From NCBI GenBank assembly GCA_963924555.1, contig OZ004581.1, forward strand, positions 8,037,338 through 8,101,337: a stretch of DNA of 64,000 nt, read 5' to 3'. This document shows, in pieces, positions 45,911 to 58,742 of the stretch. The position numbers and the translations under genes were made by a program. Source of the stretch: Crambe crambe (Eukaryota > Porifera > Demospongiae > Poecilosclerida > Crambeidae). Under the pieces are notes generated by a model, which saw only the letters and a program-made list of their open reading frames with translations, was not told where the DNA came from and searched no databases. The stretch's first letter is position 1, and each line of letters starts with the position of its first letter.

Positions 45911-47328
45911 AATAATGATATCAAGCCCTGAAGGGTAAAATACGTAGCTACTGCACATGCATGCGCAAAATAGCTAACTTTTAGCTAATGATGGAAAGTG
46001 AACAGAAGTGAATGAACACTGCTCCAAAACTGAGCAGCAGAAAAGAGCAAAGTTAAATCCAAGGATAGAGCCAGAAGAAGCTCTGAATCAGCGGAATAAA
46101 GACGGTCAAGGCTTGATAAAGGATATATGGCTTAGCTATAGAAGAGGGTATGGAACTCCAAGATATCATAATGCAACACTTAAAAGCAAGCTGTGTTGCT
46201 TCGCTCGCCCTTCTCATGCAAATTTCACTTCCGGTGTAGGAGCGATATGGGGCCCCCCGTGATATGGGGCCCCCCGGCCGTATATCACTAGTGAAATGGG
46301 GCCCCCAGGGGGGCCTCAAAGCGCTAGTATTTTGGGGCTCCCCCAGTGAAATGGGGCCCACGCACGCGTGCTGGCAATCAGCTGGGAATAGCAGCTAGCT
46401 ATGTCAGTATTCCTACACAGCCATCAAAAGAGTACTTGACAGGTGGAGTGTATCCTGATGGCTATGACAAGCAGTCTAAGAATGAGGAGGAGGAAGATCC
46501 ACAAAACTGCAGCATATAAAAATTGTTATAGGCGCTAGGCTGATGTGTTGATTTGGTGGGCAGAGCTTCTTGGAGTTAGCCACTAGAGACACTAGGTTTA
46601 TGCGTGCCTGCCCTGTTCATCTAGGCATGCATAGCTACGTATAGCTGCCATGAGTTTCAGGGGGCTAACCATGTGAGGTAGGCGCCATTGACTTGGGCTA
46701 GCTGGTATGCATTGCATACAAGAGGCAAAGATACATAGTTTCTATATAGATTCATCATAGCTATACAGCATTCTAATGGTGTGTTAGTCAGTTGGAGTAT
46801 TATAACCACGATCGAGTGTGAATTTTCTGACTTGCTTCATAGACTCTGTGACGTTGACCATACAGACTGAGATACTTTTCTAGTGTTATGTGACACAGCT
46901 TACTGAGTAGAAAATAGGGAACCTCACCTAGCTAGATAGCTATTTTGTGGTAGAACTATCCAGTTAATTGTGGACCAAGATGACATTTTCTCATCTAGCA
47001 CGTGACATATAGCTAGAGTTTTACCACGCTTCTTCCATGCTTCTTCCAAGGTGATTTTTTTTGACTTCTCAACATGTTATTGATAAAGAGTTTGGTGCTA
47101 CAGAACTAAAGCATAGTGAAACATGTTGCCAGACTAACACCACGTGCTGGTGAAGCTGGAAATAAAATAAAGTGAAGTGAAGTATGTACAAAGGTTGTAA
47201 CTTAGAGAACTACTAGTATAAAAATAAAAATTTGTAGTGACTATTAGTAGGTTAAGGATTAGTCAAATGGCATGTTGAGCAAGGACAGAATATATGATAT
47301 GTACATAGCCTGGCTTGATTAAAGTTGT

Positions 47329-47610
47329 TCATGAAATGTGCCATGAAAACTGTAAAAGTTGAGCTTTGAATGACTTTTCAAGATTCACTTGAGGCATTGA
47401 GTTCCACAGCCGTGATATTCTGCTGAAATAGAAGTGGCGGCCCACGATTGTGCAATTAAACTTGTACTCCAGTTTGTTGTTCGATGCTGCCCTAGTTGCA
47501 TTTGTAGAGAAGCAGATGTAGTCTGAGATGTCTATAGCTAGACTGGAGAAAACTACCAATCTCTCTCTTGCATCCATGCAGTGACAATTCTTCAGCCTTG
47601 AGGATTTCAT
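47329..47610 (-). pseudogene. LINE-type reverse transcriptase C-terminal remnant
   Basis: A 93-codon frame contains RHFYFSRISRLWNSMPQV and a spacing typical of the C-terminal tail of non-LTR retrotransposon polyproteins (FF..R....WNSLP). No RT catalytic part is present upstream, so this is a 3' remnant. Confidence 0.6.
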
Positions 47611-47694
47611 TATTCACTGAGGTTGAGGATTTCATTATTCACTGAGGGGGGACAGTGAATTATTCACTGGTGAAAATTGTCCACTGGGACAAAT

Positions 47695-48105
47695 TTTGGG
47701 AGGACAATATTCAGACACCATAAGCTTTTATTTTGTTAGGAAACTTGGAAAACTGAGGGAGCCCCATATCACTGACAGCTTTTATTTTGCTAGGAAGCTT
47801 GGAAAATTGAGAGAGCCCCATATCACTGACTGGTCCCTATAGCTTATTTTGCTAGGAAGCTTGGAAAATTGAGGGAGCCCCATATCACTGACTGTCCCTA
47901 TAGCTTTTATTTTGCTAGGAAAATTGAGGGAGCCCCATATCACTGATGGTCCCTATAGCAAAAGCTTTTATTTTGCTAGGAAGCTTGGAAAATTGAGGGA
48001 GCCCCATATCACTGACTGGTCCCTATAGCAAACGCTTTTATTTTGCTAGGAAGCTTGGAAAATTGAGGGGGCCCCATATCACTGACTGGTCCCTATAGCC
48101 CTAGG
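47695..48105. repeat. tandem repeat, about six units of 55-80 bp
   Basis: Units of the form ccccatatcactgac / cttttattttgctagg / aagcttggaaaattgagg recur with internal deletions. It continues into a GGGGCCCC-rich tail. Confidence 0.85.
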
Positions 48106-48432
48106 AATATGGGGACTACGGGGTCCCCATAACCCTAGTTGTATGGGGCCCCCCCAGCCCTAAATCTCTAGTGATTTGGGGATGGGGGGCCCCATTTCAC
48201 TACTACACCGGGACAATTACGAGGGTGTTCCAGTTGGCGAAACATCGGAATTGCCCCACCCTCGAAATTATCCCGCCACCCCATCAAGCTAGCTATCACC
48301 GGTGGATCTGGTGATGGCTGAAGCAGACATCCTGCCCGAATAAACATTTTCAAACATTCAGAATAATTATCCTGCTCTACCTTACGCAAGCGCAATAGTC
48401 AATACGCAACGCAATCGCTGCTGCTGCAACAA

Positions 48433-48439
48433 TATAAAG
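48433..48439 (+). promoter_or_regulatory. TATA-like box of copy F
   Basis: TATAAAG 42 bp before the ATG, in the same leader as gene B (TATAAAA at 14442). Confidence 0.45.
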
Positions 48440-48968
48440 AAGGCGCACCGGGTGCAGGCACTCAGATCCAGACTTCTGCGATGGCGAAATCAGGAGTGAC
48501 TATAGCGGTGCTAATCTCCATCCTTGTTCTGGCTTCTGCTCGTTTTGAAGACTGTCCTACCAGATTGAGCGTGCTAGAAACCGCCTTGTATGAAACTGGA
48601 AACAACCTACTTGAACTCAACGAAATATTTTACCCACCAAATAAGCAGACGTCGAGATTCATCAGAGTGGAATATTCGTTCCAGAATGAGATTGGTGGAC
48701 TGAATGACTGCAATGTCAGCTATATATGGGCCATTGGAGGATTTTTACTAATGCAACCTCCGACAATTTTTCAATTTACATCATTATTTTTCAATTATCC
48801 TAACAATGATCTGGAAAAGCTTCGTCTTCAGCTGCCTTACCAGTGTAGACCTCTTATAAACACCTCAAGTAGCAACTGCAAATGTTTTGGTGATAATACT
48901 CACATGCTAAATGTTATGACTCAGCAGGTTAGTCATGTATAGCTAACATGTTATCCAGTCTTCCACCC

Positions 48969-48969
<1 letters not shown>

Positions 48970-49003
<34 letters not shown>
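48970..49003 (+). repeat. C34 homopolymer just inside intron 1 of copy F
   Basis: A run of 34 C starting 43 nt after the 5' splice site, longer than the C22 at the same place in gene B. Confidence 0.95.
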
Positions 49004-49006
<3 letters not shown>

Positions 49007-49042
49007 ATGTGCATGCACAGCAAGGTAGGCTTGAGACTATAA

Positions 49043-49206
49043 TATGTGACAGTCGAGGGTAGAAATCAAACTTTATTCACGCTTTCTACTTTTGAAAAAA
49101 AAAGTTTGAAAGGCTGAAAATTTTATTGCAAAGCATCAGTCATGACAAAAGTAAACTTTGACTAAAACGTGAATAAAGTTTGATTTCTACCCTCGACTGT
49201 CACATA
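49043..49206. mobile_element. 164-bp MITE with TATGTGACAG ends
   Basis: tatgtgacagtcgagggtag and its complement form arms of about 38 bp. The B intron lacks it at the same point. The ends share TATGTGAC with the 1-kb element at 62095-63143, so the two may belong to one TA-target family. Confidence 0.85.
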
Positions 49207-50554
49207 TGCTATTCTATTTTTTGGCCTATTTTAAATTTAGCTAACATGCTTTTGAGTATAAAAGCTACCTATTAGCTATTTTGTTCGAAATTATCAAGTC
49301 ATACCCACAAATTTGGTTTATTAATCCTGTCACAAACTGTATGCATATAACTAGTCAGCGGCATACAGTTATATTGGAATAGAAGTGATAGCTATTGTTA
49401 AAGATTCATAATGCATGTTCCGAGACAAGGTTATACAAGTATAGCTGCCGGATATATATAGCTAGATTGCACGTGGTAAAATATTAATTATGCAATCATC
49501 CAGCTGAATGAGTACACGGGCTTATTACAGCCTGTGAGCTCTAGTTATAAATAGGTAAATAGTTATATAGTAACTACAGTTCCTATGCATGCAGTGGCAG
49601 GCAAAGCTTCAAAGGTCAAGATAGGATACAAGAAACACATGCATTCAAGCCACCAAGAGAGCATTCTTTATGCTATCAGCATTATGGCTTCAAGAAACCG
49701 TATGAATGCTAGCAAACTGTGTCAAATAAGCATGTATTTCAAGTTTTCAAAATTTTGGCCCCAATACAACTGATTGATTGTACATGCTCCATGTGTCAAA
49801 AATTTGCATAGTCATGACAAATTTTTGGCTATCTATCATGGAATCCCTTGGTTTTATTCGTCATGACTATTAATTTTAGCTGCACAATCAATTTTTCAAA
49901 AGATCTGTTTTCAAAAGAGGGCTGCACGCTAATAACTGAGCCTCTCTGTAGAATACTAGCTAAAAGTGAATGTGCAGCATAACAGCGATGAGTGAGAATG
50001 AGCCATGACAATTCAGCTCCGTAACTAGGGTAATTGACGAGTGAAGGTAGGGTGTCCGCACATAGTAACCAAGGCATGCGCTAGTACAAGCACTAATTAC
50101 CACAAACACTACCACGCTAAAATAACAGATAGTAAACACAATAGCAGCTGGCACATATAAAATCAACTCAGGAACTATGGATAGGAATGATATTTTGCAC
50201 ATGGCAACTACTTACATTTTGCTTTAGTTTATAGCTAGTACAGAATGTGCAGGACACTAGATCCTATTATAAAAAGTAAATTGTAAATAACACAAAAACT
50301 AAATGTAATTTTTATGGAAATAAAAGTATAAGAAGCTGTATACCAAAAATCAGCAAGTGGTCATTGAGATGCAACACAATTTACCTTGAGAATAAAATCA
50401 GTCATCAGTCATTACGATTGATCCTGTTTCCTTTTTTGTGTATGTTGGGCCTGTAGCCAGCAGGGCAGCTCAGCGGGCTTGAGCCCCCCCTTTGATTCAG
50501 GAAATAATTTGCTTCCATGCATGTGCTCAATAAATTATTATCAGCACAGTTATC

Positions 50555-50900
50555 AGCTAGTCTCGAACTAGCGGAACTACCTGAAACTAGCGGAACTACC
50601 TGAAAAAGGAAAAAGGAGGCTGGGTTCGAGGTTAAGTTGCATAATTATTAGTATAATGTGTGAACACAATGACCTTCCTGACATTCTAATCAATATTTCT
50701 GAATTGCTAATTCAGAATTGCAACGATTCCTGGAAAGTTGAATCAACATTAGCAATTCATCTAACAGTGAAACCTCTTCTAATGGACATTCTCTATAGCG
50801 GACATCTCCCTACAAAGGACGAAATCACTATAGGCATAATACATTTTAAAATCTCCATATAGCAGACCCTCCCTACTCCAGCCAACAATTCAGACACAAT
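50555..50900 (+). repeat. repeat debris in the F intron, with pogo/Tigger-like end
   Basis: actagcggaactacctgaa occurs twice at about 50567-50605. At 50767 the phrase cagtgaaacctcttctaatgg resembles the ends of pogo/Tigger elements (CAGTNAAACCTC...). No matching opposite end was found. 51000-52250 holds no recognised gene. Confidence 0.35.
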
Positions 50901-52385
50901 ATCGAACTTTCACCTCCACTTATGGACATAGTGGGCGGGGCTAGGTGCTGAATTAGCAAAAAATTACAACAATAATTAAGTTATGATCGATGTTACTAGC
51001 TATAGCAGTCCTGATGTGAGGGATTCAATAATTTCTTTCATCCTGTTCACATAGAGTTCTGGGCCATAAAATTGATATGTGCATGGAACTTCAACTCCAT
51101 ATCCTCCTCCCCTGTTGATTTTGTTCCCTGTCACCTCTGTAAAAGCTTTATTACAGGGATGACTAGTTAACTGATTGGGAACTCAAAATAGAATGAGCTA
51201 ATTGACCAATTTTAAAGGACTATTATAGATACACCACTTAGGCATTGCTCATTATAAACTAAAGACTAAGCATACAAAAATGTCTCCAGAGCTGTCACGC
51301 CGTATTACCACCTTCCAAATAATTAACTTAAGCATGCAGAATTGAAGAATGATTCTGAGAATAATTAGAAAACTTTTAATTCCCATACTATAGGTATAGC
51401 TAGCTTGATGTCATCATTCATCCACTTGCAATTTTTTGTTGATTTTTATTTTTTGTTGTTGCTTTTTGTTCTTTGTTGTTATTTGGGGGGGCACTACAAA
51501 TGAGAGTGCTAGCTACAGGTAATAGCATTTAAGTTGGAAACTTATAGTCTGGAGATAACTGATAATCATAGGTCTGAAAATAATCATAGCATTTTTGTGC
51601 AAATAGAGTTGCATGTAGCTATGTGCCATTCAATCCTTATCTAAGATAAAATTCATGGCTAGTGATGAGACTACATGCGATTAATTGCACACCCACAAAC
51701 CTATGAATAGCTACATGCAGGCAAGTCACACGGGCGAATTATTGATGCTTTCAGAGCATGCACAGTAGCAAGCCAGTTCAGTCTGCATGCATGTAGCTTG
51801 GAGGAGCAGCAAGGATAATTCTGCCTTTCATCCTCACAGTGCCGCAGCAGAGGAAGTCTCCACTGAAGTCAGGCTTTAGTGTGACAGGTGTGGAGGCAGC
51901 ATTGGACAGAGTTTGGCCCTGATGCACAATATTAGCTAGTTGGATTGCTTCAAAGTCATAATTATAGCTAGCTAGTGCATACTTTTTCATATTGAATGGA
52001 CTTGTGCTTGTTTTTGAAGGCAATGGTTCCATGAGAAGAAAATCATGTGCTCTGGGTGTGGTATTTGTGTGTGTTTTTGTTTTGTTGTCTAAAGAGTTGA
52101 ACCACTAAAGAATGCTTGCTTGCTCACTGTCGACATGTCAAATGTTGCACATTGCCCTAGTAATAATTATTTTTGTGACGTCATCAAATGTCCGCGAGCG
52201 TACATGCACTGGTGCTCATGATCTAATGGAAGAGCTGAACAAGAGTCTGCCCATAGTGAAGATATAGTAGCTGGTTTATAAGCACTATGCTGAGACTGTA
52301 ATGATTCTCTCATTTATAAATTTTTGCTAGGTCTATAGCTAATTAACAGAAAAGGGTCAGAGAGCAAGAACAAAAAGAAAGCACA

Positions 52386-52452
52386 AGCCACGTAGCCAGA
52401 CCCTTTACCAACTCATCCCCTCCTTGAGTTGGTAAAGGGTCTGGCTACTTTG
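52386..52452. repeat. hairpin element in the F intron
   Basis: gtagccagaccctttaccaac faces gttggtaaagggtctggctac around a 15-bp loop. The B intron lacks it, so it is an insertion. The end phrase gtagccagaccc is shared with the MITE at 17221. Confidence 0.75.
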
Positions 52453-55434
52453 GGGGCGGGGCTAGCTTGTTTGCCTAACATTTCAACATTTATCCCTCCC
52501 AATTACAGGATAACCTTGTACATTGGCACACTTTTCATGAAAAAGTGGGCATGGGTACAACTAGCTAGATTGTAGAATTAGTTACTGAATGACCACTGAT
52601 TAATAATTATACCTTACAGATATGCCAAAACTAATGGACGAGAATTTTTGACATGAGAAAACAACTATGCAAGTGCTGTCTGTGCTTCTGAACTCCAAAA
52701 GAATTTCTACAACAGCAATAAAAGCAGGATTGTCTACACACTGTTGTGTTTGTCAATATTATTTCCATTCTTCATACTCATAGTATGCGCTTCTACATTA
52801 ATAAAAGTTCGTGACATCATTCATTCACTTTCTAAACCTTCAAAACATGAAACGACAGTGGCTATGTCTTTGATTGGAGTATATGTTACAATTGCTATAT
52901 ATGTCATGGATATTTTTGCTTGTCATAGTGCAGTCACTGCTAATCACGAATATAAAAATGATATTGAAGAGTCTTCTATAAACCTGACATTGACAATTGG
53001 AACTCTCTTTTGTGACACCTTATTTCTTTTACTTCTGATCATTGGCTTGCTTTATGCTGTATACATCTGTCTTATGAAAATGTGTGGTAAGTGCTGCTGC
53101 AAGTGCACATTTCCATGTAATTGCCCGTCAAAGATTGTAAAATGCAATAACAAACTGAAGGTAATGATGGACAAGATTGGTAGTGATATAACTCTAATTT
53201 TCCTTTGCATGTTAGTGTCACCATTGTTATGTTTCTCTTCACATGTTGGCTTCATATTGATGGCATGGTTGACAGAACCAACAAAGAGCACAACAGTATT
53301 CATTATCTTCTATCTGGTCTTTGTATATTTATTCTTAGTCTTCAGAGAATGCTATCGCGTTTGCTTACATCTCCTGTCTGGTCAGTGTAATTGTACTACA
53401 CAAGGAAAGGATGTGGCTACAGGAAAGGATGTTGCTACAGGAAAGGATGTGGCTACAGTGATGAGCAATGATGATGATATAGAGAAGTATGAAGCGTCTC
53501 ATAATATAAGCATCAATATCAGTAAGGATGAACCTGCTGCTGGGTCACTGGAAAAGGAATGAACTACAGAAGATAAGATAGAAAAAATCCCTCAGGATGA
53601 TGCATCTACTGATGGTACCACAAAGCCTGTGTTGAAGAAGTCTTCCAACGAAGGTAAAACTTCCAGTGATAACAGCAGTACAATAAAGCCTGTGTGCACA
53701 TCACAAACACAAAGAGAGAAACTGATCTTGAATGTACAAATCTTCTTCCTCATACTGCTGGGTCCCTCAGCTTTTATCGTTGGCATACCAGTAATGTTAG
53801 CTTTGGCTTTTATTCTCGTGCCTCTGGAAACTGCAGAATTAGTAACATATATATTCCATCTATTTAAGTTATTAGTCTCAACCATTTTTATATATAAGCT
53901 TTTCTCCGCTCAAAAGTTTAACATCGATAGATTCTTGAAAGTCTTTCATAGAAATATTGACGAGGGTACCGATCATACTGATTCAGCAGCAGAGAATGGA
54001 ACGAGTATGAAACCTGACGAGATGGGAAAGACTAACGATACTGAAAAAGCAGGAGAAATTGCAGCACAGTTGACCCAAAAAATACTTAAACGGGATGTGA
54101 AAGCTACAGCAAGTTAGTTAGTAACCTTACATTGAACTTATTGGTGCTGTATTTCGTAGGCTTTTGTGTGCCTAGTTGCTACTTTTTAGCAGTTACCTAT
54201 GTATGTATGTAGTATAATTATATTTCCTTAAAAACAACAAAAAAAAACACAAACCAAATTTAAAAAACAAAAAAAAAAACATTTGTAGTAGCTAATGTAT
54301 CTGCAATTAGTCAATATTGTTATTTATGTACTTATTCTGTGGTATTAAATTTAGCTATGTAGCTACAATTAGTTGTTTTCTGTAGTAATTTACATGCTAT
54401 TAGTTTCTTTTGTAATTAAACATTCTGTGGAAATTATTTATGAAGCATTTTGTATGTGAAATTAGTTAGCATTTTAGCTACTTTGTATAATTATTTTATG
54501 TAGCATTTTGTGGTCATTTTTATGTAATTTTAGCTATGACTGCAGTATGTGGTTTCATTTTATATTTATGTAATGCTCAGGGTCTTCTGGCGTAGTGGGT
54601 TAAGTTATGAACTAAGTTTTTATAGTAAATAGAGCACAGAACACAGCATAAAATGAGAGCACTAAGAGAAAACTTAAACAGCTATTTTAAAAACAGACTG
54701 TTCTTCAAACTGTCACTATGGTGATGGATTTAGTTTTACCATGGAAATGCATTATAAATACATTTAGTAATTCATGTGCAATTATAGTGTTTTTCATTTA
54801 TAAATTGTTGTGGACATGCATAAAGGACCTCTTATAACCTGTTCAGTCAGGTCAAAATGCATAATGGAGTCAACAATGAGCTAGTCGTAAATATTTTAGA
54901 TAATACGGTGTGCATAAAGATAATAATATAGAAGTTCCATTATTATTAGCACTCTATCCCCTTAATTACGGGATAGAGTGCATGGCTTTCACTTTTCCCC
55001 CGCTTTTTGTTCGTAGAGAATTAGTTTGCAACTGAGCCAACAAGAATAAATAATACGTAATAATACGTACGGTGATTATACTAGTGGAATTGAGCAGTTG
55101 CTACATATCAGTCTCAAAAACTCTCCATACCTCATAACTGCATATCATCATAACAAAAAATATTAATGATCACATGGCAGAGAATTAAAATTATAAACTC
55201 ATCTAGAGCTCATTTAGGGTAGGTGTGGGTATTATGAGTCAGCTAAGTATTGCGTATTGCAGGGGGTAATTTCCATCTGAAAGTTTGGGGGGCCAAAAGC
55301 AGCCGCATTGCTGGTTACCGATGTGGACAAGGGTGGGTGGATGCTGTGGTACATGAATATGTGTCATGATTGACCAGATAGTGACTATAATTAGCTATAG
55401 CATAAATTAGAGTAGCATTTACATTCTATTACTG

Positions 55435-56260
55435 CTATGTGGAAAAGTGGCCGAAGATGGATGAGTGCCTCTCTACTTTATCCACAAAATCATTGGTGAC
55501 TTGCTTGAGGTTTAGTTTCTTCACCAGCTCCTTATGCACTGTGCATGTCATAAGATGATTGAGGCGGTTGTTTGATATGGTTGTACAGAGATAAGACTTC
55601 ACCCTTCTCAGTGCACTGAAGGCACGTTCAGAGCTGGCATTTGTTGCTGGCATAACCAGAACAATCTTGACCAAGGATATGACCTCTGGTATGGACCAGA
55701 TCTTTTTGTTCTTTTCGAGGAATCTATGACATTGTGCAATGTATCAACCTGTGAGTGAAACTGTGATAGGACTCAGCCATTATAGATAGCTGAATCCGTA
55801 AGGTATCAGGGTCAAACTCAGTGTAGAATTCACACAGTTGGTCAACTTCTTGTGAGACAATTTTCCCCAATGCTCCTTTCACAAGAACAAGCTCACAGTT
55901 TGCGTACATGGTGTAATCCTTTTGATTGAAACACTCTTCAATGCAGCTAGTTACAGTGTCCACATGCAGTTTCAAAATAGATCTGGCGGTAAAAGTCCTC
56001 TACATTGGAATGGTGCTCAGGTTGAGCATTACCCTCCAAATACCTTGATGGCAACTCCAACTTTGCAGCAGCTTGGGTGACCTTGGCCCAATGAAGGCTT
56101 GCATCCCTGTCCGATCGTATACCTCGAAGAACACGGACAGAAAGCTTGGCATTCTGTTGAGCATCCACTGCACATAGCTCTGCCCTCTGAAGGCTAGTGC
56201 TGAATGAGAAAGTATTAATATGCCAAGATGAAGTCCATAGAAGAAACTAAAAGTTTGCAT
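55435..56260 (-). pseudogene. decayed hAT transposase (C-terminal half)
   Basis: Three fragments in three frames read, in order, a DUF4371-type middle (LSVRVLRGIRSDRDASLHW, about 56140-56060), a linking part with TFDPDTLRIQL-like FDPDTLRIQL (about 55810), and the hAT dimerisation block ATNASSERAFSALRRVKSYL (about 55645-55585). At least two frameshifts separate them. It differs clearly from the intact hAT at 21605. 56300-57370 shows no supported gene. Confidence 0.75.
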
Positions 56261-57376
56261 TTTAGTCTTAACTCCAATTAATGTAATACGTAATCATAAC
56301 TGCAATGATAGAATGCCACGAAAGCTCCTTCTTTCAAGGAGAGCCAAATAGCTACCTCACCCATAATCAAGTACTAATGCTCTAATGCAGCCAAGTCTAA
56401 AAATGCAAGTGAGTCAAGAAACTCTTTTGGGCTATACATTTGCACGAAACTTTACAAGAAAATGACGATGAAGAGGAATCCTAGAGGATGTAAATTTACA
56501 ATGGTCAGCAATTTATGTAGAGTTAGATGATGCAAGCTAGGCAGTCTTTTACTGCACACTATGTACCCACAAATTTCTTGAATGATTAGTTTAATAATAG
56601 TATAGCTAGCTATTATGCTGGGATTTACTTCTTTCTTCTCCTCATTTTCAAGGACTCATTGATATTTTCTAGCCCTCATGTAGCTATTTCTTTTTTGAAA
56701 TATTTCAACTCACAGTGTTTATAACTCTCAATGCCTGAGTATTTTTATAGTGTCTCAAACATTAGGGTTCTCATGGGTATAACCCCTTTGGCAAGTGGCG
56801 ATGACATCTGAAAATTTCTCCAAGGAGTCCTGAGAGATTCATTCACTCCTGGTATATGTATATTTACTTGACAAGCTCAATGCAAACAAGCTGGAAATGA
56901 AAGATTGTATTAGGTATAGCTATTACTGATCATTTTAATGCCTGCAACATAATCATCTAAAGGCATTACATTCTTCATGAGATAGACTGAATCAGTACTC
57001 ATCACCCTATCAGGCCAAGCAGGAAGTCCTCTGTCGAACATTGGTTGAAAATGTGTTGGGAGTCCCACAGCCTGCTAAACTTAAAAAGGTCTTCTGATAT
57101 CCAGAGGATGATAGCTACTTTCTCAAAACCTTTTCCCTCCTGCCACTCCTTCACAATAACACTTTTTTGAAATTTTTCTTTATGTGATGTTGCCTGCATC
57201 AATTGGTTGATACCTGTATGAAGTAGCTAGGTATAGAAATGTATAACTTGCTTTGCTTATAGTGCCTATGCATTCTATAATTGTAGACGCGCGCGCGCCA
57301 TACACCGCGCGCACGCACCGACAACACGGATCATAGATATGAGGTCCGGTCCGGTCCGTGTTTTAGTCAGACCCGA

Positions 57377-58470
57377 TATAAGAGGTCTTACGGGATTGGA
57401 AACGCCCAATGAACTGCACAACCGTGGCGCGTTGACAGATGCGCACGCGCATGCAGCATTAATTATATTAATCGTTGTGAAAAGAGATCAATATTCACTT
57501 CTTTCAAGGCAGTTAAAGTGATATTCTGCCCCTACAGCTCACAGAATAGTACAAGTAAGCTAAGGGGAAGGTATTGAAGAAGTGAAGAGTCAGAGAGTTG
57601 AAGTTGGAGAGTCTGAGGAAGGAAGTTATTAATTATTCATGACTTTTTTCCTTGTAATTATAACTATGAGTACCTATCATTGCTCATTATACATTAATTT
57701 TATGTGATTGATTTGAAAGAAAGGCCAGAATGACTTTTGGTATTAAAATTAGACATAAATTCATTATTATAGCTAGATAATTTTGCCCCAAAGTTATCCG
57801 CCAGTTTCTGCTCAGTTCTCCCTCATCAACATTATTGCAATACTTCCAGCTTTTGGCTGTTTGGTTTTGACACCATCCACCTCAAGAATTCGGCTCAGTC
57901 AGCTGTCCTGTGGACCCTATGGATATTAGGGGGGAAATATAGTAAGCTTGCCATCTCCATAGGGTGACTATTGTATAGAAAACGAATGCACCAATTCCAT
58001 TTACTGTTCTATCCTTTCCCTGAAATAACTAATACAGTTTCAATATTGTTAATCTATTTCTTGGGAGAGGGATTACAGTTTTAACACCACTTGCAAATGC
58101 TAGAGACAATATATGTCAGCTAATACAAAAACCAACATTACTATTCCATGTAGCTAAAGTTTACATGCCTTTTGATCAGAAAATGGGCAACAGCAATTGA
58201 TTCCATCAAGCGTGAGAGGGATTACAGTCCCATTAACCACTACAGTAGTATTTGTAGGAATAAACTTGAAAATCTGAGCTGAAATTTATTTCATACAGTA
58301 AATCTATGCCCTAGTGTATTATAGTATCATTGGCATAAGTCTTACCTCACGGATCTTGTCAGAACAGCAACTTTGACAAAAGTGCTATGTCATTCAGCTG
58401 TCAACGCGCCTCGGTTGTTAGTTGCTAACGAGAGCACGTGATCCGTTTCCAATCCCGTAAACCTCTTATA
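57377..58470 (+). mobile_element. DNA element Z, copy 2, with both ends
   Basis: The left end tataagaggtcttacggga and right end tcccgtaaacctcttata extend inward as imperfect inverted repeats of about 65 bp (aaccgtggcgcgttgacag / ctgtcaacgcgcctcggtt). From 57596 it matches 3709-4587 closely. No coding frame. A MITE has inserted at its right edge. Confidence 0.8.
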
Positions 58471-58599
58471 CAGCGGTTTTCCAAAACCTTGCAACAGGAA
58501 AGTGGAAAGCGGAAGTGATTGGAGCGAACTGGTTGGTCAGATTGCTCATATCGATCATGTGACTGGCTTATGCAGTTGCAAAATTTTGGAAAACCGCTG
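58471..58599. mobile_element. 129-bp MITE with CAGCGGTTTTCC ends
   Basis: CAGCGGTTTTCC...GGAAAACCGCTG is flanked by TA on both sides (58469-58470, 58600-58601). Copy 1 of element Z reads cttatatctatg without it (4581-4592), showing the empty site and a TA duplication, as in Tc1/mariner-type elements. Confidence 0.88.
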
Positions 58600-58660
58600 T
58601 ATCTATGATTGTATAGACTACGTAACCGGGATTGGAAACGCCCCATAGCAACAATACAAC

Positions 58661-58742
58661 ATGCGTGGTACAATCCGTAATGCGGTGCGTGGAAGAGCTG
58701 AAAAAGCCAAACGTGGAGGAATCGACCTCTCGAAGTTCAGAA
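58661..58742 (+). CDS. possible first exon of an unidentified gene
   Basis: ATG at 58661 opens 27 codons (MRGTIRNAVRGRAEKAKRGG, then IDLSKFR) ending at a strong donor, A|GTAAGT, in phase 1. The product is short and basic. No next exon could be fixed; the fragmentary HECT gene downstream is one candidate. Upstream is a GC-richer stretch without repeat character. Confidence 0.4.

Larger units (their letters stand above)
46222..48215. mobile_element. possible 2-kb element with GGGGCCCC-rich inverted ends
   Basis: The left end cttccggtgtaggagcgata followed by tggggcccccc faces the right end ggggccccatttcactac followed by tacaccggga. Between them lie a LINE fragment and a tandem repeat. It could be a composite element or coincidental neighbours; target duplications were not found. 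46370-47300 shows no gene. Confidence 0.4.
48481..54117 (+). pseudogene. Copy F: two-exon 7-TM family member with broken exon 2
   Basis: Exon 1 (48481-48927, 149 codons) is open and ends CAG|GTTAGT. Exon 2 (52620-54117) aligns throughout with that of gene B but has three lesions: 8 bp missing just after the acceptor, so splicing would enter the wrong frame and stop within five codons; TGA at 52654-52656 where B has CGA; and TGA at 53560-53562 in the TM5-TM6 loop. The rest, including all seven hydrophobic blocks, stays in one frame. The loop holds three tandem GKDVAT units. With a TATA-like leader and intact exon 1, a secreted truncated ectodomain could still be made. F is the segmental twin of B. 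Confidence 0.85.

Noticed and set aside
53560..53562. Selenocysteine or readthrough explanation for TGA in copy F
   Set aside because: Copy F also has an earlier TGA and an 8-bp loss at the acceptor; simple decay explains all three.
57002..57202. 66-codon - strand frame
   Set aside because: No domain, no splice context and no paralogue in the window.
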